A stretch of DNA of 64,000 nucleotides from Stutzerimonas kunmingensis. Its GTDB lineage: Bacteria; Pseudomonadota; Gammaproteobacteria; Pseudomonadales; Pseudomonadaceae. The position numbers and the translations under genes were made by a program. The stretch lies in NCBI RefSeq assembly GCF_021432085.1, contig NZ_CP090366.1:2418001-2482000 (forward strand). The letters run 5' to 3'. Shown piece by piece: positions 1-10,947 of this stretch. Below the pieces are notes generated by a model. It was given only the letters and a program-made list of their open reading frames with translations. It had not been told where the DNA came from and did no database searches. The number at the start of each line of letters is the position of its first letter. The stretch's first letter is position 1.

Positions 1-1496
<1,496 letters not shown>

Positions 1497-1517
1497 CGGT
1501 TGAGTCGGTAACAAAAA

Positions 1518-1540
1518 AACGGGGCGTCAGCCCCGTTTTC
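1518..1540 (+). terminator. Rho-independent terminator of ppsA
   Basis: Eight-base stem AACGGGGC/GCCCCGTT (1518-1525 with 1530-1537), four-base loop, then T residues. It lies 22 bases after the ppsA stop. Confidence 0.9.
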
Positions 1541-1663
1541 GTTGGCGCTGATAATCGTCATTCCAGCGATTTCGTTCCGCCTAGAGCGTCCAGCGGCTAA
1601 TATGCGCGCCTATATGGCTGTACGCTGGATGTCGCCGTAATTTCCAAGCAGAAGGAGTTTCCC

Positions 1664-2152
1664 ATGCAATACGTCACGCCTGATCTGTGCGATGCCTATC
1701 CGGACCTGGTGCAGGTCGTCGAGCCGCTGTTCAGCAACTTCGGTGGTCGCGATTCCTTCGGTGGCGAGATCGTGACCATCAAGTGTTTCGAGGACAATTC
1801 GCTGGTCAAGGACCAGGTCGACGTCGACGGTGCGGGCAAGGTGCTGGTGGTCGACGGCGGCGGCTCGCTGCGTCGTGCGCTGCTGGGTGACATGCTTGCC
1901 GAGAAAGCCGCACGCAATGGTTGGGAAGGTCTGGTTATCTACGGTTGCGTTCGTGACGTCGATGTTCTCGCGCAGACCGAGCTTGGCGTTCAGGCCCTGG
2001 CCAGTCATCCCATGAAGACCGACAAGCGCGGCATCGGTGATCTCAACGTTCCGGTGACGTTTTGCGGTGTGACGTTCCGTCCCGGTGAATACGTATACGC
2101 CGATAACAACGGCATCATCGTGTCGCCTGAGCCGCTTTCCATGCCGGAGTAA
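1664..2152 (+). CDS. rraA: Ribonuclease activity regulator RraA / HMG-aldolase family protein
   Basis: RraA-family trimeric protein. In E. coli the family member binds RNase E and inhibits it; many pseudomonad members also have 4-hydroxy-4-methyl-2-oxoglutarate aldolase activity, so the physiological role is uncertain. The 162 residues match the family length. The family core [18 protein letters not shown] and [10 protein letters not shown] are present, the latter with the Arg-Asp pair used for substrate and metal binding in aldolase members. A good ribosome site (AAGGAG, about 8 bases upstream) supports this start. The gene lies alone between two terminators. Confidence 0.93.
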   Translation: MQYVTPDLCDAYPDLVQVVEPLFSNFGGRDSFGGEIVTIKCFEDNSLVKDQVDVDGAGKVLVVDGGGSLRRALLGDMLAEKAARNGWEGLVIYGCVRDVDVLAQTELGVQALASHPMKTDKRGIGDLNVPVTFCGVTFRPGEYVYADNNGIIVSPEPLSMPE

Positions 2153-2189
2153 AGCCGGCTCTAACGGCTGTGCGTGCCATCACTTCTGA

Positions 2190-2210
2190 GCCCGGCGATG
2201 CCGGGCTTTT
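2190..2210 (+). terminator. Rho-independent terminator of rraA
   Basis: Perfect stem GCCCGGC/GCCGGGC (2190-2196 with 2200-2206), loop GAT, then TTTT. Confidence 0.85.
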
Positions 2211-2234
2211 CATGACCAGCGACGGAACGGATAG

Positions 2235-3230
2235 ATGCGGGAAACCGAAAGCGAACAGCGCGGGCTGATCCACGCCTTTGTTCTCGATGGCAGCGGCGGG
2301 GCTCGCCAGATCGGCTATAGCGATCTGCCTGAGCTGCAGCTTGCGGCCAATGAGAGCATCTGGCTGCACTGGGATCGTGGCCAGCCCCAGGCGCAGGATT
2401 GGTTGCGCAGGCAAAGCGGGCTCAGTGGGTTCGCTTGCGATGTGCTGCTTGAGGAGAACACGCGCCCGCGCGTCTTGGCGCTGCCGCAGGAAGGGCTCTT
2501 GCTGTTCTTGCGGGGGGTGAATCTGAACCCCGATGCCGAGCCGGAAGACATGGTTTCCGTGCGCGTATTCGCCGATCAAAAGCGGGTCATTTCGCTTCGC
2601 CTTCGGCCGCTGCGCTCCACCGAAGTAGTGATTCGATTGCTGTCGGAAGGTAGGGGGCCGAAATCGACCTCTGAACTGCTGCTCTATCTGGCAGAGGCGA
2701 TGACAGAGCGAGTCGATGATCTGGTCACTCAGCTGGCCGAGCGCATTGACGCCGTGGAGGAGCGGCTCGAGGGAGATGAGCAATACACCTTGGAACATGC
2801 TTCGATGCTTTCCTTGCGCCGGCAGGCCGCGAGCCTGCGGCGCTTCCTGCTGCCGCAGCGCGAGCTCTACGGCCAGATGACGCGTAATCAACCGAGCTGG
2901 TTTGCCGAGGATGACACTGAATACTGGAACGAGCTGAGTAACCGGCTCATCCGTTATCTGGAAGAACTCGAGATGGTCCGCGAGCGCGTGAATCTGGTGT
3001 TGGAGTCGGAGCATCGCAGGCTGAGCGAGCGGATGAACCGCACCATGTACCTGCTGGCTATAATTACCGGCTTTTTTCTGCCGCTCAGCTTCCTGACTGG
3101 GCTGCTGGGGATCAATGTGGGTGGTATTCCCGGGGCCGAGTTTTCCTACGGGTTCGTCGTTGCCTGCCTGCTCATCGGCGGCGTTGCGCTGTTGCAATGG
3201 TGGATACTGCGCCGCCTGCGTTGGGTGTGA
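2235..3230 (+). CDS. cmaX: CorA/ZntB-like divalent-cation membrane transporter (CmaX)
   Basis: Member of the CorA/ZntB superfamily of homopentameric inner-membrane channels or transporters for Mg2+, Zn2+ or similar ions. There is a long soluble N-terminal domain (about residues 1-265) rich in charged helices, then two C-terminal membrane segments starting around MYLLAIITGFFLPLSFLTG and FSYGFVVACLLIGGVALL. The signature loop reads GIN rather than the GMN of classical CorA, within GLLGINVGGIPG as in ZntB-like members. The order with crfX, cmpX, sigX and oprF is that of P. aeruginosa PA1773-PA1777. Transported ion unknown. Confidence 0.88.
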   Translation: MRETESEQRGLIHAFVLDGSGGARQIGYSDLPELQLAANESIWLHWDRGQPQAQDWLRRQSGLSGFACDVLLEENTRPRVLALPQEGLLLFLRGVNLNPDAEPEDMVSVRVFADQKRVISLRLRPLRSTEVVIRLLSEGRGPKSTSELLLYLAEAMTERVDDLVTQLAERIDAVEERLEGDEQYTLEHASMLSLRRQAASLRRFLLPQRELYGQMTRNQPSWFAEDDTEYWNELSNRLIRYLEELEMVRERVNLVLESEHRRLSERMNRTMYLLAIITGFFLPLSFLTGLLGINVGGIPGAEFSYGFVVACLLIGGVALLQWWILRRLRWV

Positions 3231-3286
3231 ATGTGACTCCCACCTAACCGTAAGCCGTCTAGACCACATACTTTAGCGAGGTTTGC

Positions 3287-3529
3287 ATGCGCGATCCCTT
3301 CGAAGAATCCCTGCGCGATCTGCTCAACAAGCCCTCGGTTCATGATGACGACGCTTGTCTGGGCCGTGTGTTGAAAACGGCCAACCGGCAGGTTGGTGCC
3401 GGTGACCTGTTTGCACTGATCGGTCACTGGCTGCAGGCCTTGATGATCGCAGTCAACAGCGGCTCAGGTCATGTCGCTCCGGTTTCTCGCCGAGAAACAC
3501 CTAACTGTTCGTTCGATAAGGCTGATTGA
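3287..3529 (+). CDS. crfX: Small conserved protein CrfX
   Basis: An 80-residue protein with no recognised domain. It has an acidic N-terminal half and a short hydrophobic stretch (FALIGHWLQALMIAV, around 42-56) too weak to call a membrane segment with certainty. A GCGAGG ribosome site precedes the ATG. Its stop lies two bases before the cmpX start, so the two are very likely co-translated. The name comes from conserved position between cmaX and cmpX in pseudomonads; function is not known to me. Confidence 0.75.
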   Translation: MRDPFEESLRDLLNKPSVHDDDACLGRVLKTANRQVGAGDLFALIGHWLQALMIAVNSGSGHVAPVSRRETPNCSFDKAD

Positions 3530-3531
3530 TC

Positions 3532-4356
3532 ATGGAATTCGATCCCTGGACCCAGAGTCTGTTGTCGGCGATGAGCTCCCTTTGGGCTTCCGTCGCCGCG
3601 TTCATTCCCCGATTGTTCGGCGCATTGGTCGTCGTCCTGCTTGGTTTCGTCGTCGCAAAGCTCCTCGACACCCTGCTTTCCAAAGTGCTTGCCAAGGTGG
3701 GCCTGGACCGGCTGATGGCGGGTACCGGTCTGACCAAGCTGCTGGGGCGGGCGGGGATCCGCATTCCGGTTTCCGCGCTGATCGGCAAGGTCGTGTACTG
3801 GTTTGTGCTGCTCATTTTTCTGGTTTCAGCCGCTGAATCGCTGGGGCTTGAGCGAGTGTCGGCAACGCTGGATATGCTGGCCCTCTACGTACCTAAAGTC
3901 TTTGGCGCGGCACTGATTCTGCTAGCAGGCGTGCTCTTGGCGCAGTTGCTCAGCGGCCTGGTGCGTGGCGCTGCCGAGAGTGTCGGGCTGGACTATGCCA
4001 ACGGCCTGGCGCGGATGGCGCAGGGGCTCGTGATCATCATCAGCATCTCCGTTGCGATCGGACAGCTCGAGGTCAAGACTGAACTCCTCAACTATGTCAT
4101 CGCCATCGTGCTGATCACCGTCGGCTTGGCAGTTGCGCTTGCGTTTGGACTCGGCAGTCGCGAGCTGGTATCGCAGATACTGGCTGGCATCTATGTGCGT
4201 GAGCTTTACGAGGTAGGGCAGCGCGTGTGCCTGGCGGATATCGAAGGACAGATCGAGGAAATCGGAACGGTCAAGACATTGCTACTGACCGACGACGGCG
4301 AACTGACCTCTGTCGCTAACAGAGTACTGCTCGAACAACGCGTCGGCAGCCGTTAG
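3532..4356 (+). CDS. cmpX: MscS-family-like membrane protein CmpX
   Basis: Integral inner-membrane protein related to small mechanosensitive-channel proteins, with the repeat LLGFVVAKLLDTLLSKVLAKVGLDRLM typical of the conserved TM-helix family. There are about five hydrophobic segments over residues 15-215, then a short beta-rich C-terminal domain (RVCLADIEGQIEEIGTVKTL) resembling the MscS beta domain. The ATG at 3532 is preferred over a TTG at 3526 because it starts two bases after crfX. In P. aeruginosa CmpX is linked to cell-envelope state and SigX activity; that link here is inferred from synteny. Confidence 0.85.
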   Translation: MEFDPWTQSLLSAMSSLWASVAAFIPRLFGALVVVLLGFVVAKLLDTLLSKVLAKVGLDRLMAGTGLTKLLGRAGIRIPVSALIGKVVYWFVLLIFLVSAAESLGLERVSATLDMLALYVPKVFGAALILLAGVLLAQLLSGLVRGAAESVGLDYANGLARMAQGLVIIISISVAIGQLEVKTELLNYVIAIVLITVGLAVALAFGLGSRELVSQILAGIYVRELYEVGQRVCLADIEGQIEEIGTVKTLLLTDDGELTSVANRVLLEQRVGSR

Positions 4357-4390
4357 CCTTGCGATTCTGGTAAAGTACGTCGCCTTTTTT

Positions 4391-4402
4391 CCGGTTTCCT
4401 TA
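4391..4402 (+). promoter_or_regulatory. Candidate SigX-type promoter element upstream of sigX
   Basis: CCGGTTTCCTTA, 38 bases before the sigX start. The identical 12-mer occurs 39 bases upstream of oprF (5080-5091). Two identical copies before the sigma factor gene and its classic target suggest a shared promoter element. No transcription data; inference. Confidence 0.5.
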
Positions 4403-4439
4403 ATGGTGGCCGTGCCCCCGACTGCCGGCTCGAAGCGTC

Positions 4440-5030
4440 TTGACTAAAACCCCATCGTCCATATCGCGCTACGACCCTCGCCAGCTCACCGACGAAGAGC
4501 TGGTGCAGCATGCTCATGTCGAACTATTTCATATAACGCGTGCATATGAAGAGCTTATGCGGCGATATCAGCGCACACTGTTCAATGTATGTGCGCGTTA
4601 CTTGGGGAACGAGCGGGACGCCGACGATGTATGTCAGGAAGTTATGCTCAAGGTTTTATATGGGCTGAAAAACTTCGAGGGCAAATCGAAATTCAAGACG
4701 TGGCTATATAGCATCACTTATAATGAATGCATTACTCAATATCGCAAGGAGCGCCGCAAGCGGCGTTTGCTTGACGCACTCAGCCTCGATCCGCTTGAAG
4801 AGGCATCCGACGAGAAGGCGCCGAGAATCGAGGAGAAGACTGGGCTCGACCGGTGGCTCGTGCATGTGAATCCGATCGATCGAGAGATACTGGTGTTGCG
4901 TTTTGTTGCTGAACTTGAGTTTCAAGAAATCGCGGACATCATGCATATGGGTTTGAGTGCAACGAAGATGCGATACAAGCGTGCGCTCGATAAGCTGCGG
5001 GAAAAATTTTCCGATACTACTGAAACTTAA
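4440..5030 (+). CDS. sigX: ECF RNA polymerase sigma factor SigX
   Basis: Extracytoplasmic-function sigma factor that in P. aeruginosa drives oprF and fatty-acid/envelope genes. Region 2 includes YEELMRRYQRTLFNVC and the core-binding DADDVCQEVMLKVLYGLKNFEG. Region 4 has the helix-turn-helix ELEFQEIADIMHMGLSATKMRYKRALDKL. No ATG is suitably placed; the protein appears to start with TTG at 4440 and then matches the family from TRYDPR-like residues onward. Base composition is visibly more A/T-rich than its neighbours. No anti-sigma factor gene is adjacent, as in other pseudomonads. Confidence 0.92.
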   Translation: MTKTPSSISRYDPRQLTDEELVQHAHVELFHITRAYEELMRRYQRTLFNVCARYLGNERDADDVCQEVMLKVLYGLKNFEGKSKFKTWLYSITYNECITQYRKERRKRRLLDALSLDPLEEASDEKAPRIEEKTGLDRWLVHVNPIDREILVLRFVAELEFQEIADIMHMGLSATKMRYKRALDKLREKFSDTTET

Positions 5031-5079
5031 TCCTGGAAACTTGTCTTATACCTTGCGAACAGCTTGGGCATACAGACAG

Positions 5080-5091
5080 CCGGTTTCCTTA
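5080..5091 (+). promoter_or_regulatory. Candidate SigX-type promoter element upstream of oprF
   Basis: CCGGTTTCCTTA, identical to the copy before sigX at 4391-4402. It lies in the 99-base sigX-oprF spacer, where SigX-dependent oprF transcription is known in other pseudomonads. Confidence 0.55.
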
Positions 5092-5129
5092 GATTGTTCT
5101 GACTCTAACCACCAGATGGGGATTTACGG

Positions 5130-6122
5130 ATGAAACTTAAAAACACCTTAGGCGTCGTTATCGGTTCGATGGTTGCCGCCACTTCTCTCAGCGCGCTGGC
5201 CCAAGGACAGGGCGCCGTAGAGGTGGAAGCGTTCGGTAAGCACTATTTCACCGATAGCTCGCGTGACGTGCAGCGTGACGGCGAGCTTTATGGCGCTGGC
5301 GCCAGCTACTTCCTTACCGATGATGTTTCCCTGGGCCTGTCCTACGGCGAATACCATGACCTGACCTCCAAGGATCCGTTCGGCGCCGATGGCAGCCACA
5401 AGAACATCAAGGGCAGCCTTACTTCGCTGGATGCTGCCTACCACTTCGGCGCGCCAGGCGTAGGTCTGCGTCCGTACGTCTCCGCTGGTGTGGCTCATCA
5501 GAGCATCGGCCAGGCGACTCGTGGCGGTCGTGACAGCAGCACCTTCGCTAATGTTGGTACCGGTCTGAAGTACTACTTCACCGAGAACTTCTTTGCCAAG
5601 GCCAGCGTCGACGGCATGTACAACATCGATGCAGACGAAGCTGAGTGGATGGCTGGTGTTGGTGTCGGTCTGAACTTCGGTGGTGGTGCTCGCGAGGTTG
5701 CAGCAGTCGAGCCGACTCCAGAGCCGGCTCCGGCTCCGATTGTCGACAACGAACCAGAGCCTGCTCCTGAGCTGGTCCGTGTCGAACTGGACGTCAAGTT
5801 CGATTTCGACAAGTCGCGCGTTCGTGAAGAAAGCTACAGCGATATCAAGAACCTCGCTGACTTCATGCAGCAGTACCCGCAGACCAACACCACTGTTGAA
5901 GGTCACACTGACTCCGTTGGTACTGACCAGTACAACCAGCGTCTGTCCGAGCGTCGTGCCGAAGCAGTGCGCAACGTTCTCGTCAACGAATACGGTGTTG
6001 AGGGTGGCCGCGTGAACTCCACAGGTTACGGTGAGTCCCGTCCGGTTGCCGACAACGCCACTGAGGAAGGTCGTCAGATCAACCGTCGCGTTGAAGCAGA
6101 AGTGGAAGCTCAGGTTCAGTAA
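5130..6122 (+). CDS. oprF: Major outer-membrane porin OprF (OmpA family)
   Basis: Outer-membrane general porin and peptidoglycan anchor. A signal peptide ends at ALA (about residue 24). An eight-strand beta-barrel domain (about 25-190) is followed by a proline/glutamate linker (EPTPEPAPAP, about 195-215). The C-terminal OmpA domain (about 220-325) includes TVEGHTDSVGTDQYNQRLSE and the peptidoglycan-binding Asp and Arg. The 330-residue protein contains no cysteine, whereas P. aeruginosa OprF has four near the linker. Strong terminator downstream. Confidence 0.97.
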   Translation: MKLKNTLGVVIGSMVAATSLSALAQGQGAVEVEAFGKHYFTDSSRDVQRDGELYGAGASYFLTDDVSLGLSYGEYHDLTSKDPFGADGSHKNIKGSLTSLDAAYHFGAPGVGLRPYVSAGVAHQSIGQATRGGRDSSTFANVGTGLKYYFTENFFAKASVDGMYNIDADEAEWMAGVGVGLNFGGGAREVAAVEPTPEPAPAPIVDNEPEPAPELVRVELDVKFDFDKSRVREESYSDIKNLADFMQQYPQTNTTVEGHTDSVGTDQYNQRLSERRAEAVRNVLVNEYGVEGGRVNSTGYGESRPVADNATEEGRQINRRVEAEVEAQVQ

Positions 6123-6141
6123 TCTGAGTTAGCTACGTCTA

Positions 6142-6170
6142 GAAAAGCCCGGCTAGTCCGGGCTTTTCTT
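6142..6170 (+). terminator. Rho-independent terminator of oprF
   Basis: Eleven-base stem (6142-6152 with 6158-6168) around GCCCGG, followed by TT. It starts 20 bases after the oprF stop. Confidence 0.9.
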
Positions 6171-6324
6171 TGTCTGTGGGAAAAGACTATCTAGTGGCAA
6201 TCCCTTTTCTCGATGGTGTTTTTGCTGCGGCTGTGCTGCATGGTGATGGCTGGTGCGGCCGGTGCGCATTGCTGTACAGGCGTTGGTCGCCGCTCCGATT
6301 GGAAGGGTGCAGCGGCGATGGAGG

Positions 6325-6360
6325 CAATAAAAAACCCCGCCGAGGCGGGGTTTTTTATTG
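6325..6360 (-). terminator. Terminator of acnB (can act in both directions)
   Basis: Long symmetrical hairpin: A-rich arm, CCCCGCC, short loop, GGCGGGG, T-run. It lies 13 bases past the acnB stop on the minus strand and has T-tracts on both sides. Confidence 0.88.
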
Positions 6361-6373
6361 CCTTACGGCGTCA

Positions 6374-8983
6374 TCAGACTTCGACGACCTTGATCTTGGC
6401 CTTCTCCGCAGCGTCACGGAATTCGGCGATCTGGTCGAAAGACAGGTAGCGATAGATATCGGCAGCCATGCTATCGATGTTCTTCGCGTATTCCATGTAC
6501 TCCTCGACGGTCGGTAGCTTGCCGGTGATGGACGCTACTGCCGCCAGCTCTGCCGAAGCCAGGTAGACGTTAGTGGCGTCACCCAGACGATTCGGGAAGT
6601 TACGAGTGGAGGTAGAGACCACAGTGGACCCGGTTTGCACGCGAGCCTGGTTACCCATGCACAGCGAGCAGCCCGGCATTTCCATGCGCGCGCCAGCCTT
6701 GCCGTAGATGCCGTAGTAGCCTTCCTCGGTCAGCTGATGAGCGTCCATCTTGGTCGGCGGAGCCAGCCACAGACGGGTCGGAATGCCACCCTTGACCTTG
6801 TCGAGCAGCTTGCCGGCAGCGCGGAAGTGGCCGATGTTGGTCATGCAGGAGCCGATGAAGACTTCGTCGATCTTCTCGCCAGCAACGGTGGACAGCAGGC
6901 GGGCATCGTCCGGGTCGTTCGGCGCGCAGAGCACGGGCTCTTTCACTTCGGCCAGGTCGATTTCGATCACCGCAGCGTATTCGGCGTCCTTATCTGCTTC
7001 CAGCAGCTTCGGATCGGCGACCCACGCTTCCATCGCTTGAGCGCGGCGCTCCAGGGTGCGGGCATCACCGTAACCTTCGCTGATCATCCAGCGCAGCATG
7101 GTGATGTTGGACTTCAGGTACTCGGCGATCGAGTCTTCCGGCAGCTTGATGGTGCAGCCGGCAGCCGAACGCTCGGCGGAGGCGTCGGACAGCTCGAATG
7201 CCTGCTCCACGGTCAATTGGTTGAGACCTTCGATCTCGAGAATGCGACCGGAGAAAATGTTCTTCTTGCCCTTCTTCTCGACAGTCAGCAGACCCTGCTG
7301 AATGGCGTAGTAGGGGATGGCATGAACCAGGTCACGCAGGGTGATGCCGGGCTGCATCTGACCCTTGAAGCGCACCAGTACGGATTCCGGCATGTCCAGC
7401 GGCATGACGCCAGTGGCGGCGGCGAAGGCGACCAGGCCGGAACCGGCCGGGAAGGAGATGCCGATCGGGAAGCGGGTGTGCGAGTCACCACCGGTACCAA
7501 CGGTATCCGGCAGCAGCATGCGGTTCAGCCAGCTGTGGATGATGCCGTCGCCCGGACGCAGGGACACGCCGCTGCGGTTCATGATGAAGTCCGGCAGGGT
7601 GTGGTGGGTGTTGACGTCGATCGGCTTTGGATATGCAGCTGTGTGGCAGAACGACTGCATGACCAGATCGGCGGAGAAGCCCAGGCAAGCCAGATCCTTC
7701 AGCTCGTCGCGAGTCATCGGGCCAGTGGTGTCCTGGGAGCCGACGGTGGTCATCTTCGGTTCGCAGTAGGTGCCCGGACGAACGCCCTTGCCTTCCGGCA
7801 AGCCGCAGGCGCGACCGACCATCTTCTGCGCGAGGGTGAAACCTTTGCCACTGTCAGTCGGCGCTTCCGGCTTCTTGAACAGGGTGGACGGTGCCAGACC
7901 CAGCTCGGCGCGGGCCTTCTCGGTCAGGCCGCGGCCGATGATCAGCGGAATACGACCGCCAGCACGGACTTCGTCCAGCAGGACGTCGGTCTTCAGTTCG
8001 AAAGTGGTGACGACTTCATCGGTGCCGTGCTTGCAAACCTTGCCAGCGTATGGGTAGACGTCGATCACGTCGCCCATGGCCAGGTTGCTGCAGTCGAATT
8101 CGATCGGCAGGGCACCGGCATCTTCCATGGTGTTGTAGAAGATCGGGGCGATCTTTGTGCCGAAGCAGAAGCCACCAGCGCGCTTGTTCGGCACGTTCGG
8201 GATGTCGTCACCGAAGAACCATAGCACGGAGTTGGTAGCCGACTTGCGCGAGGAGCCGGTACCGACCACGTCGCCGACATAAGCAACTGGGAAGCCCTTG
8301 GCTTTCAGTTCTTCCATCTGCTTGATTGGGCCGACCGAGCCCGGTACGTCCGGGTTGATGCCTTCACGGGCCATTTTCAGCATGGCCAGCGCGTGCAGTG
8401 GGATGTCAGGGCGCGACCAGGCGTCTGGAGCAGGCGACAGATCGTCGGTGTTGGTTTCGCCAGTGACCTTGAATACGGACAGGGAAACTTTTTCGGCAAC
8501 TGCCGGGCGGTTGGTGAACCACTCGCCTTCGGCCCAGGACTGCATCACAGCCTTGGCATGCTCGTTACCGGCCTTGGCCTTTTCGGCCACGTCGTGGAAA
8601 GCGTCGAACATCAGCAGGGTGTGCTTCAGTTGCTCGGCGGCAACGGCGGCCAGTTCGGCGTTATCCAGCAGCTCGACCAGAGTGGCGATGTTGTAGCCGC
8701 CCTGCATGGTGCCCAGCAGTTCGACAGCGCGCTGCTTGCTCAGCAATGGCGAGGAGGTTTCACCTTTGGCCAGGGCGGACAGGAAGCCGGCCTTGACGTA
8801 GGCGGCTTCGTCGACGCCAGCGGGGACGCGGTTAGTGATCAGGTCAACGAGGAATTCTTCTTCGCCGGCTGGCGGATTCTTCAGCAGCTCAACCAGGCCT
8901 GCGGTTTGGTCGGCGTTCAGCGGCTGGGGCACGACGCCCTGGGCGGCACGCTCTTCTACGTGTTTGCGATAGGCTTCAAGCAC
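6374..8983 (-). CDS. acnB: Aconitate hydratase B (bifunctional 2-methylcitrate dehydratase type)
   Basis: TCA-cycle enzyme interconverting citrate and isocitrate through a [4Fe-4S] cluster. The N-terminal HEAT-like and swivel domains ([20 protein letters not shown]) precede the catalytic domains, the AcnB order. Cluster cysteines lie in GSCMTNIGH and [10 protein letters not shown] place the start at a GTG (8983) giving [11 protein letters not shown]: it has a GAGGG ribosome site 9-13 bases upstream and yields 869 residues, the usual length. An in-frame ATG at 9001 would add six residues and overlaps that ribosome site. Confidence 0.97.
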   Translation of the reverse strand: MLEAYRKHVEERAAQGVVPQPLNADQTAGLVELLKNPPAGEEEFLVDLITNRVPAGVDEAAYVKAGFLSALAKGETSSPLLSKQRAVELLGTMQGGYNIATLVELLDNAELAAVAAEQLKHTLLMFDAFHDVAEKAKAGNEHAKAVMQSWAEGEWFTNRPAVAEKVSLSVFKVTGETNTDDLSPAPDAWSRPDIPLHALAMLKMAREGINPDVPGSVGPIKQMEELKAKGFPVAYVGDVVGTGSSRKSATNSVLWFFGDDIPNVPNKRAGGFCFGTKIAPIFYNTMEDAGALPIEFDCSNLAMGDVIDVYPYAGKVCKHGTDEVVTTFELKTDVLLDEVRAGGRIPLIIGRGLTEKARAELGLAPSTLFKKPEAPTDSGKGFTLAQKMVGRACGLPEGKGVRPGTYCEPKMTTVGSQDTTGPMTRDELKDLACLGFSADLVMQSFCHTAAYPKPIDVNTHHTLPDFIMNRSGVSLRPGDGIIHSWLNRMLLPDTVGTGGDSHTRFPIGISFPAGSGLVAFAAATGVMPLDMPESVLVRFKGQMQPGITLRDLVHAIPYYAIQQGLLTVEKKGKKNIFSGRILEIEGLNQLTVEQAFELSDASAERSAAGCTIKLPEDSIAEYLKSNITMLRWMISEGYGDARTLERRAQAMEAWVADPKLLEADKDAEYAAVIEIDLAEVKEPVLCAPNDPDDARLLSTVAGEKIDEVFIGSCMTNIGHFRAAGKLLDKVKGGIPTRLWLAPPTKMDAHQLTEEGYYGIYGKAGARMEMPGCSLCMGNQARVQTGSTVVSTSTRNFPNRLGDATNVYLASAELAAVASITGKLPTVEEYMEYAKNIDSMAADIYRYLSFDQIAEFRDAAEKAKIKVVEV

Positions 8984-9033
8984 AGTTTTTACCCTCATCA
9001 TTGGTCCCTTGGGTGTTTCGGGACGCGCATCCG

Positions 9034-9153
9034 GAAGCTGTTTTCAAAGTTTTACGCCGGGCGGGCGAGGCCGGATGGGCAGGGTAAAGATAAATCTGCG
9101 CATCCGGCACGCAGCCGGTTCAACTGTGCTCGTGACGCTTTGAAAACAGCTTC
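9034..9153. repeat. Widely spaced 16-bp inverted repeat in the acnB upstream region
   Basis: GAAGCTGTTTTCAAAG at 9034-9049 and its exact reverse complement at 9138-9153, 88 bases apart. A direct repeat GCGCATCCGG (9025-9034 and 9099-9108) lies within the same region. The 407-base acnB/DUF1289 spacer holds no gene I can support, so this is probably regulatory for acnB. Function unknown. Confidence 0.6.
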
Positions 9154-9390
9154 GTATGGAATGTGGCGCCAAAAACGGCGGGCCGATACTACTGGAAATG
9201 GCCCCAAAAGTTAAGTCGAGCGCCAGCGACGGCCGCCGCCAAGGCGTCGTGAGCTTGCGTGAAAAGATTTCGCTCGGGCCCGCGGGGCCTGGGCTTGTGG
9301 CGGCGCAAGAGGGGCCCACGCTTTAAACAAAGATGACCCTGGTAGGACAAAAGTCTAAGATGCTCGGCCCGCCATCAACCTGCTTCGGTC

Positions 9391-9867
9391 ATGTCCTCAC
9401 AGCGCATCAAAACCCCTTGCATTGGTCTGTGCTCGACGGTGTACGGCGATATCGTCTGCCGTGGGTGCAAGCGATTCCATCATGAGGTGGTTAACTGGAA
9501 CGCCTATGGCGAAGAGGAAAAGCGGGCGGTATGGCGGCGTCTGGAAATCCTCCTGGCGCAGGTCATGACGGCCAAGCTCGAAGTGTTCGATGCTCAGCTG
9601 TTGCGCCAGCAGCTGGAGGCTCGGCAGATCCGCTTTGTAGTGGAGCAGTCTCCCTACTGCTGGGCCTATCAGTTGATCGCGCGCGGTGCGCGGCTGATTC
9701 AGCAGCTCGAAGCCTATGGCGTTGCTTTGCTACCCGAATTCCGTGATCGACCGCTGCCTGAACTGCGCGACGCGATCGATCAGGAGTTCTTCCTGCTTTC
9801 CGAGGCTCATTACGAGCGCTACATCGCGCCACGCTTTCTAGCGGAAGGTATCGACTTCAAGGTCTGA
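9391..9867 (+). CDS. DUF1289-family protein with four-cysteine metal site
   Basis: A 158-residue cytoplasmic protein. The N-terminal DUF1289 module has C10-x3-C14 and C23-x2-C26 (TPCIGLCS, DIVCRGCKRF), a likely Fe-S or zinc site, followed by WN and EEEKRAVWRRL typical of the family. The C-terminal half is helical and not recognised. It sits between acnB and the universal stress gene as in P. aeruginosa. Function is not established; do not read more than metal binding into it. Confidence 0.82.
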   Translation: MSSQRIKTPCIGLCSTVYGDIVCRGCKRFHHEVVNWNAYGEEEKRAVWRRLEILLAQVMTAKLEVFDAQLLRQQLEARQIRFVVEQSPYCWAYQLIARGARLIQQLEAYGVALLPEFRDRPLPELRDAIDQEFFLLSEAHYERYIAPRFLAEGIDFKV

Positions 9868-9908
9868 TGAAGCCCACGGGCCAGCGTTTTCGTTCGAAGC
9901 GGTCTGAC

Positions 9909-10769
9909 TCAGTGGCGAACCAGGTCTTCGAGGTGATCGATGATGTCGTTGGGCTTGAGTACCAGGACATCGCTTTCCAGCGTGTCGAGCACCACCTCGG
10001 CAGTGTTACCCATCAGTGCGCCAGAGAATCCGGTCCTTGCCACTGTGCCAATCACTGTGACGACTGCCTTGAGCTGGTGGCAAACGCGCGGAATCAGCGC
10101 ATCGGCTGGGCCTTCCTCGACATGTAGCTGAGCGTCAGGAATCTGAAAGTCTTCCTGGAACTGCTTGCAGGCATCTCTATACCGAGCTTCGATGGTTTCC
10201 TTGAGTTGGAACGCCGGGTCGGCGGCGGAAAGCATCGCTGAAGGATGCGCACTGATGACGTGCAGCTTGCCGTCGGCGAGGCTGGCGATCTCGTAGCCGT
10301 GATTGATGATGGTCGCGTGCAGCGTGCGGTGTTCCAGATCGGCGTTGCCGACGTCCACCGCGGCGAGAATGTTTCCACCTGTCCATGGCTTGTCAGTTTT
10401 CACCATCAGCACCGGGCTGGGGCAATAACGCAGCAGCTTCCAGTCCTCGGGAGTGAGCAGGGCGCGCTTGAGGGGGTTGTCCGGCACGTGCTGCTTGACG
10501 ACCAACCCGCAACCTTCGGCCTGCTGCACGTTGATGATGGTCTGATGGATGCTCTCGTGCCACGCCTGCTGGGTGGACACCTGATGGCCCTCGCTAGCCA
10601 GCTGTTCGCTCAGTGCGGTCAGGTGGGCACCGTGGTCGTGCTTGGTATCGCACACCAGCAGGTGCAGGCGGGACTGGCTGACACTTGCGATCAGTCGCGC
10701 ACGTTTGAGTGCCAGCTCTTGCGGCTGGTTCGGGTCAATTACCACGAGGATGCAGCGAATGGCTTGCAT
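9909..10769 (-). CDS. Universal stress protein with tandem Usp domains (UspE-like)
   Basis: Cytoplasmic stress protein of 286 residues made of two Usp domains (about 1-140 and 145-286). The first begins IRCILVVIDPNQPQELALKRA. The second ends VTVIGTVARTGFSGALMGNTAEVVL, close to the G-x2-G-x9-G(S/T) nucleotide-binding signature. I choose ATG at 10769, which has GGAG eight bases upstream, over a TTG at 10802. It is transcribed divergently from miaE; in pseudomonads such proteins are often Anr-controlled, but I see no clear box here. Confidence 0.87.
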   Translation of the reverse strand: MQAIRCILVVIDPNQPQELALKRARLIASVSQSRLHLLVCDTKHDHGAHLTALSEQLASEGHQVSTQQAWHESIHQTIINVQQAEGCGLVVKQHVPDNPLKRALLTPEDWKLLRYCPSPVLMVKTDKPWTGGNILAAVDVGNADLEHRTLHATIINHGYEIASLADGKLHVISAHPSAMLSAADPAFQLKETIEARYRDACKQFQEDFQIPDAQLHVEEGPADALIPRVCHQLKAVVTVIGTVARTGFSGALMGNTAEVVLDTLESDVLVLKPNDIIDHLEDLVRH

Positions 10770-10947
10770 GATCGGCTCCATTTCCAGATTCAGGTTGGTC
10801 AACTATAGACAAGCCTGCGATGCCGGCCGTGATGTATATCAAGCAAGGCTGGCTGCTCCGCGCGGCATTCGCAATAATGCCCGTCCGGTGTCCGGCGGTG
10901 CCATTTAACTGTCGGCTTATTAAGTTCCTGAATATGCAAGGCTAGAC

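Noticed and set aside
6635..8224. 529-codon open frame on the plus strand inside acnB
   Set aside because: Antisense shadow of a highly conserved high-GC gene; no ribosome site and low-complexity His/Gln/Arg-rich product.
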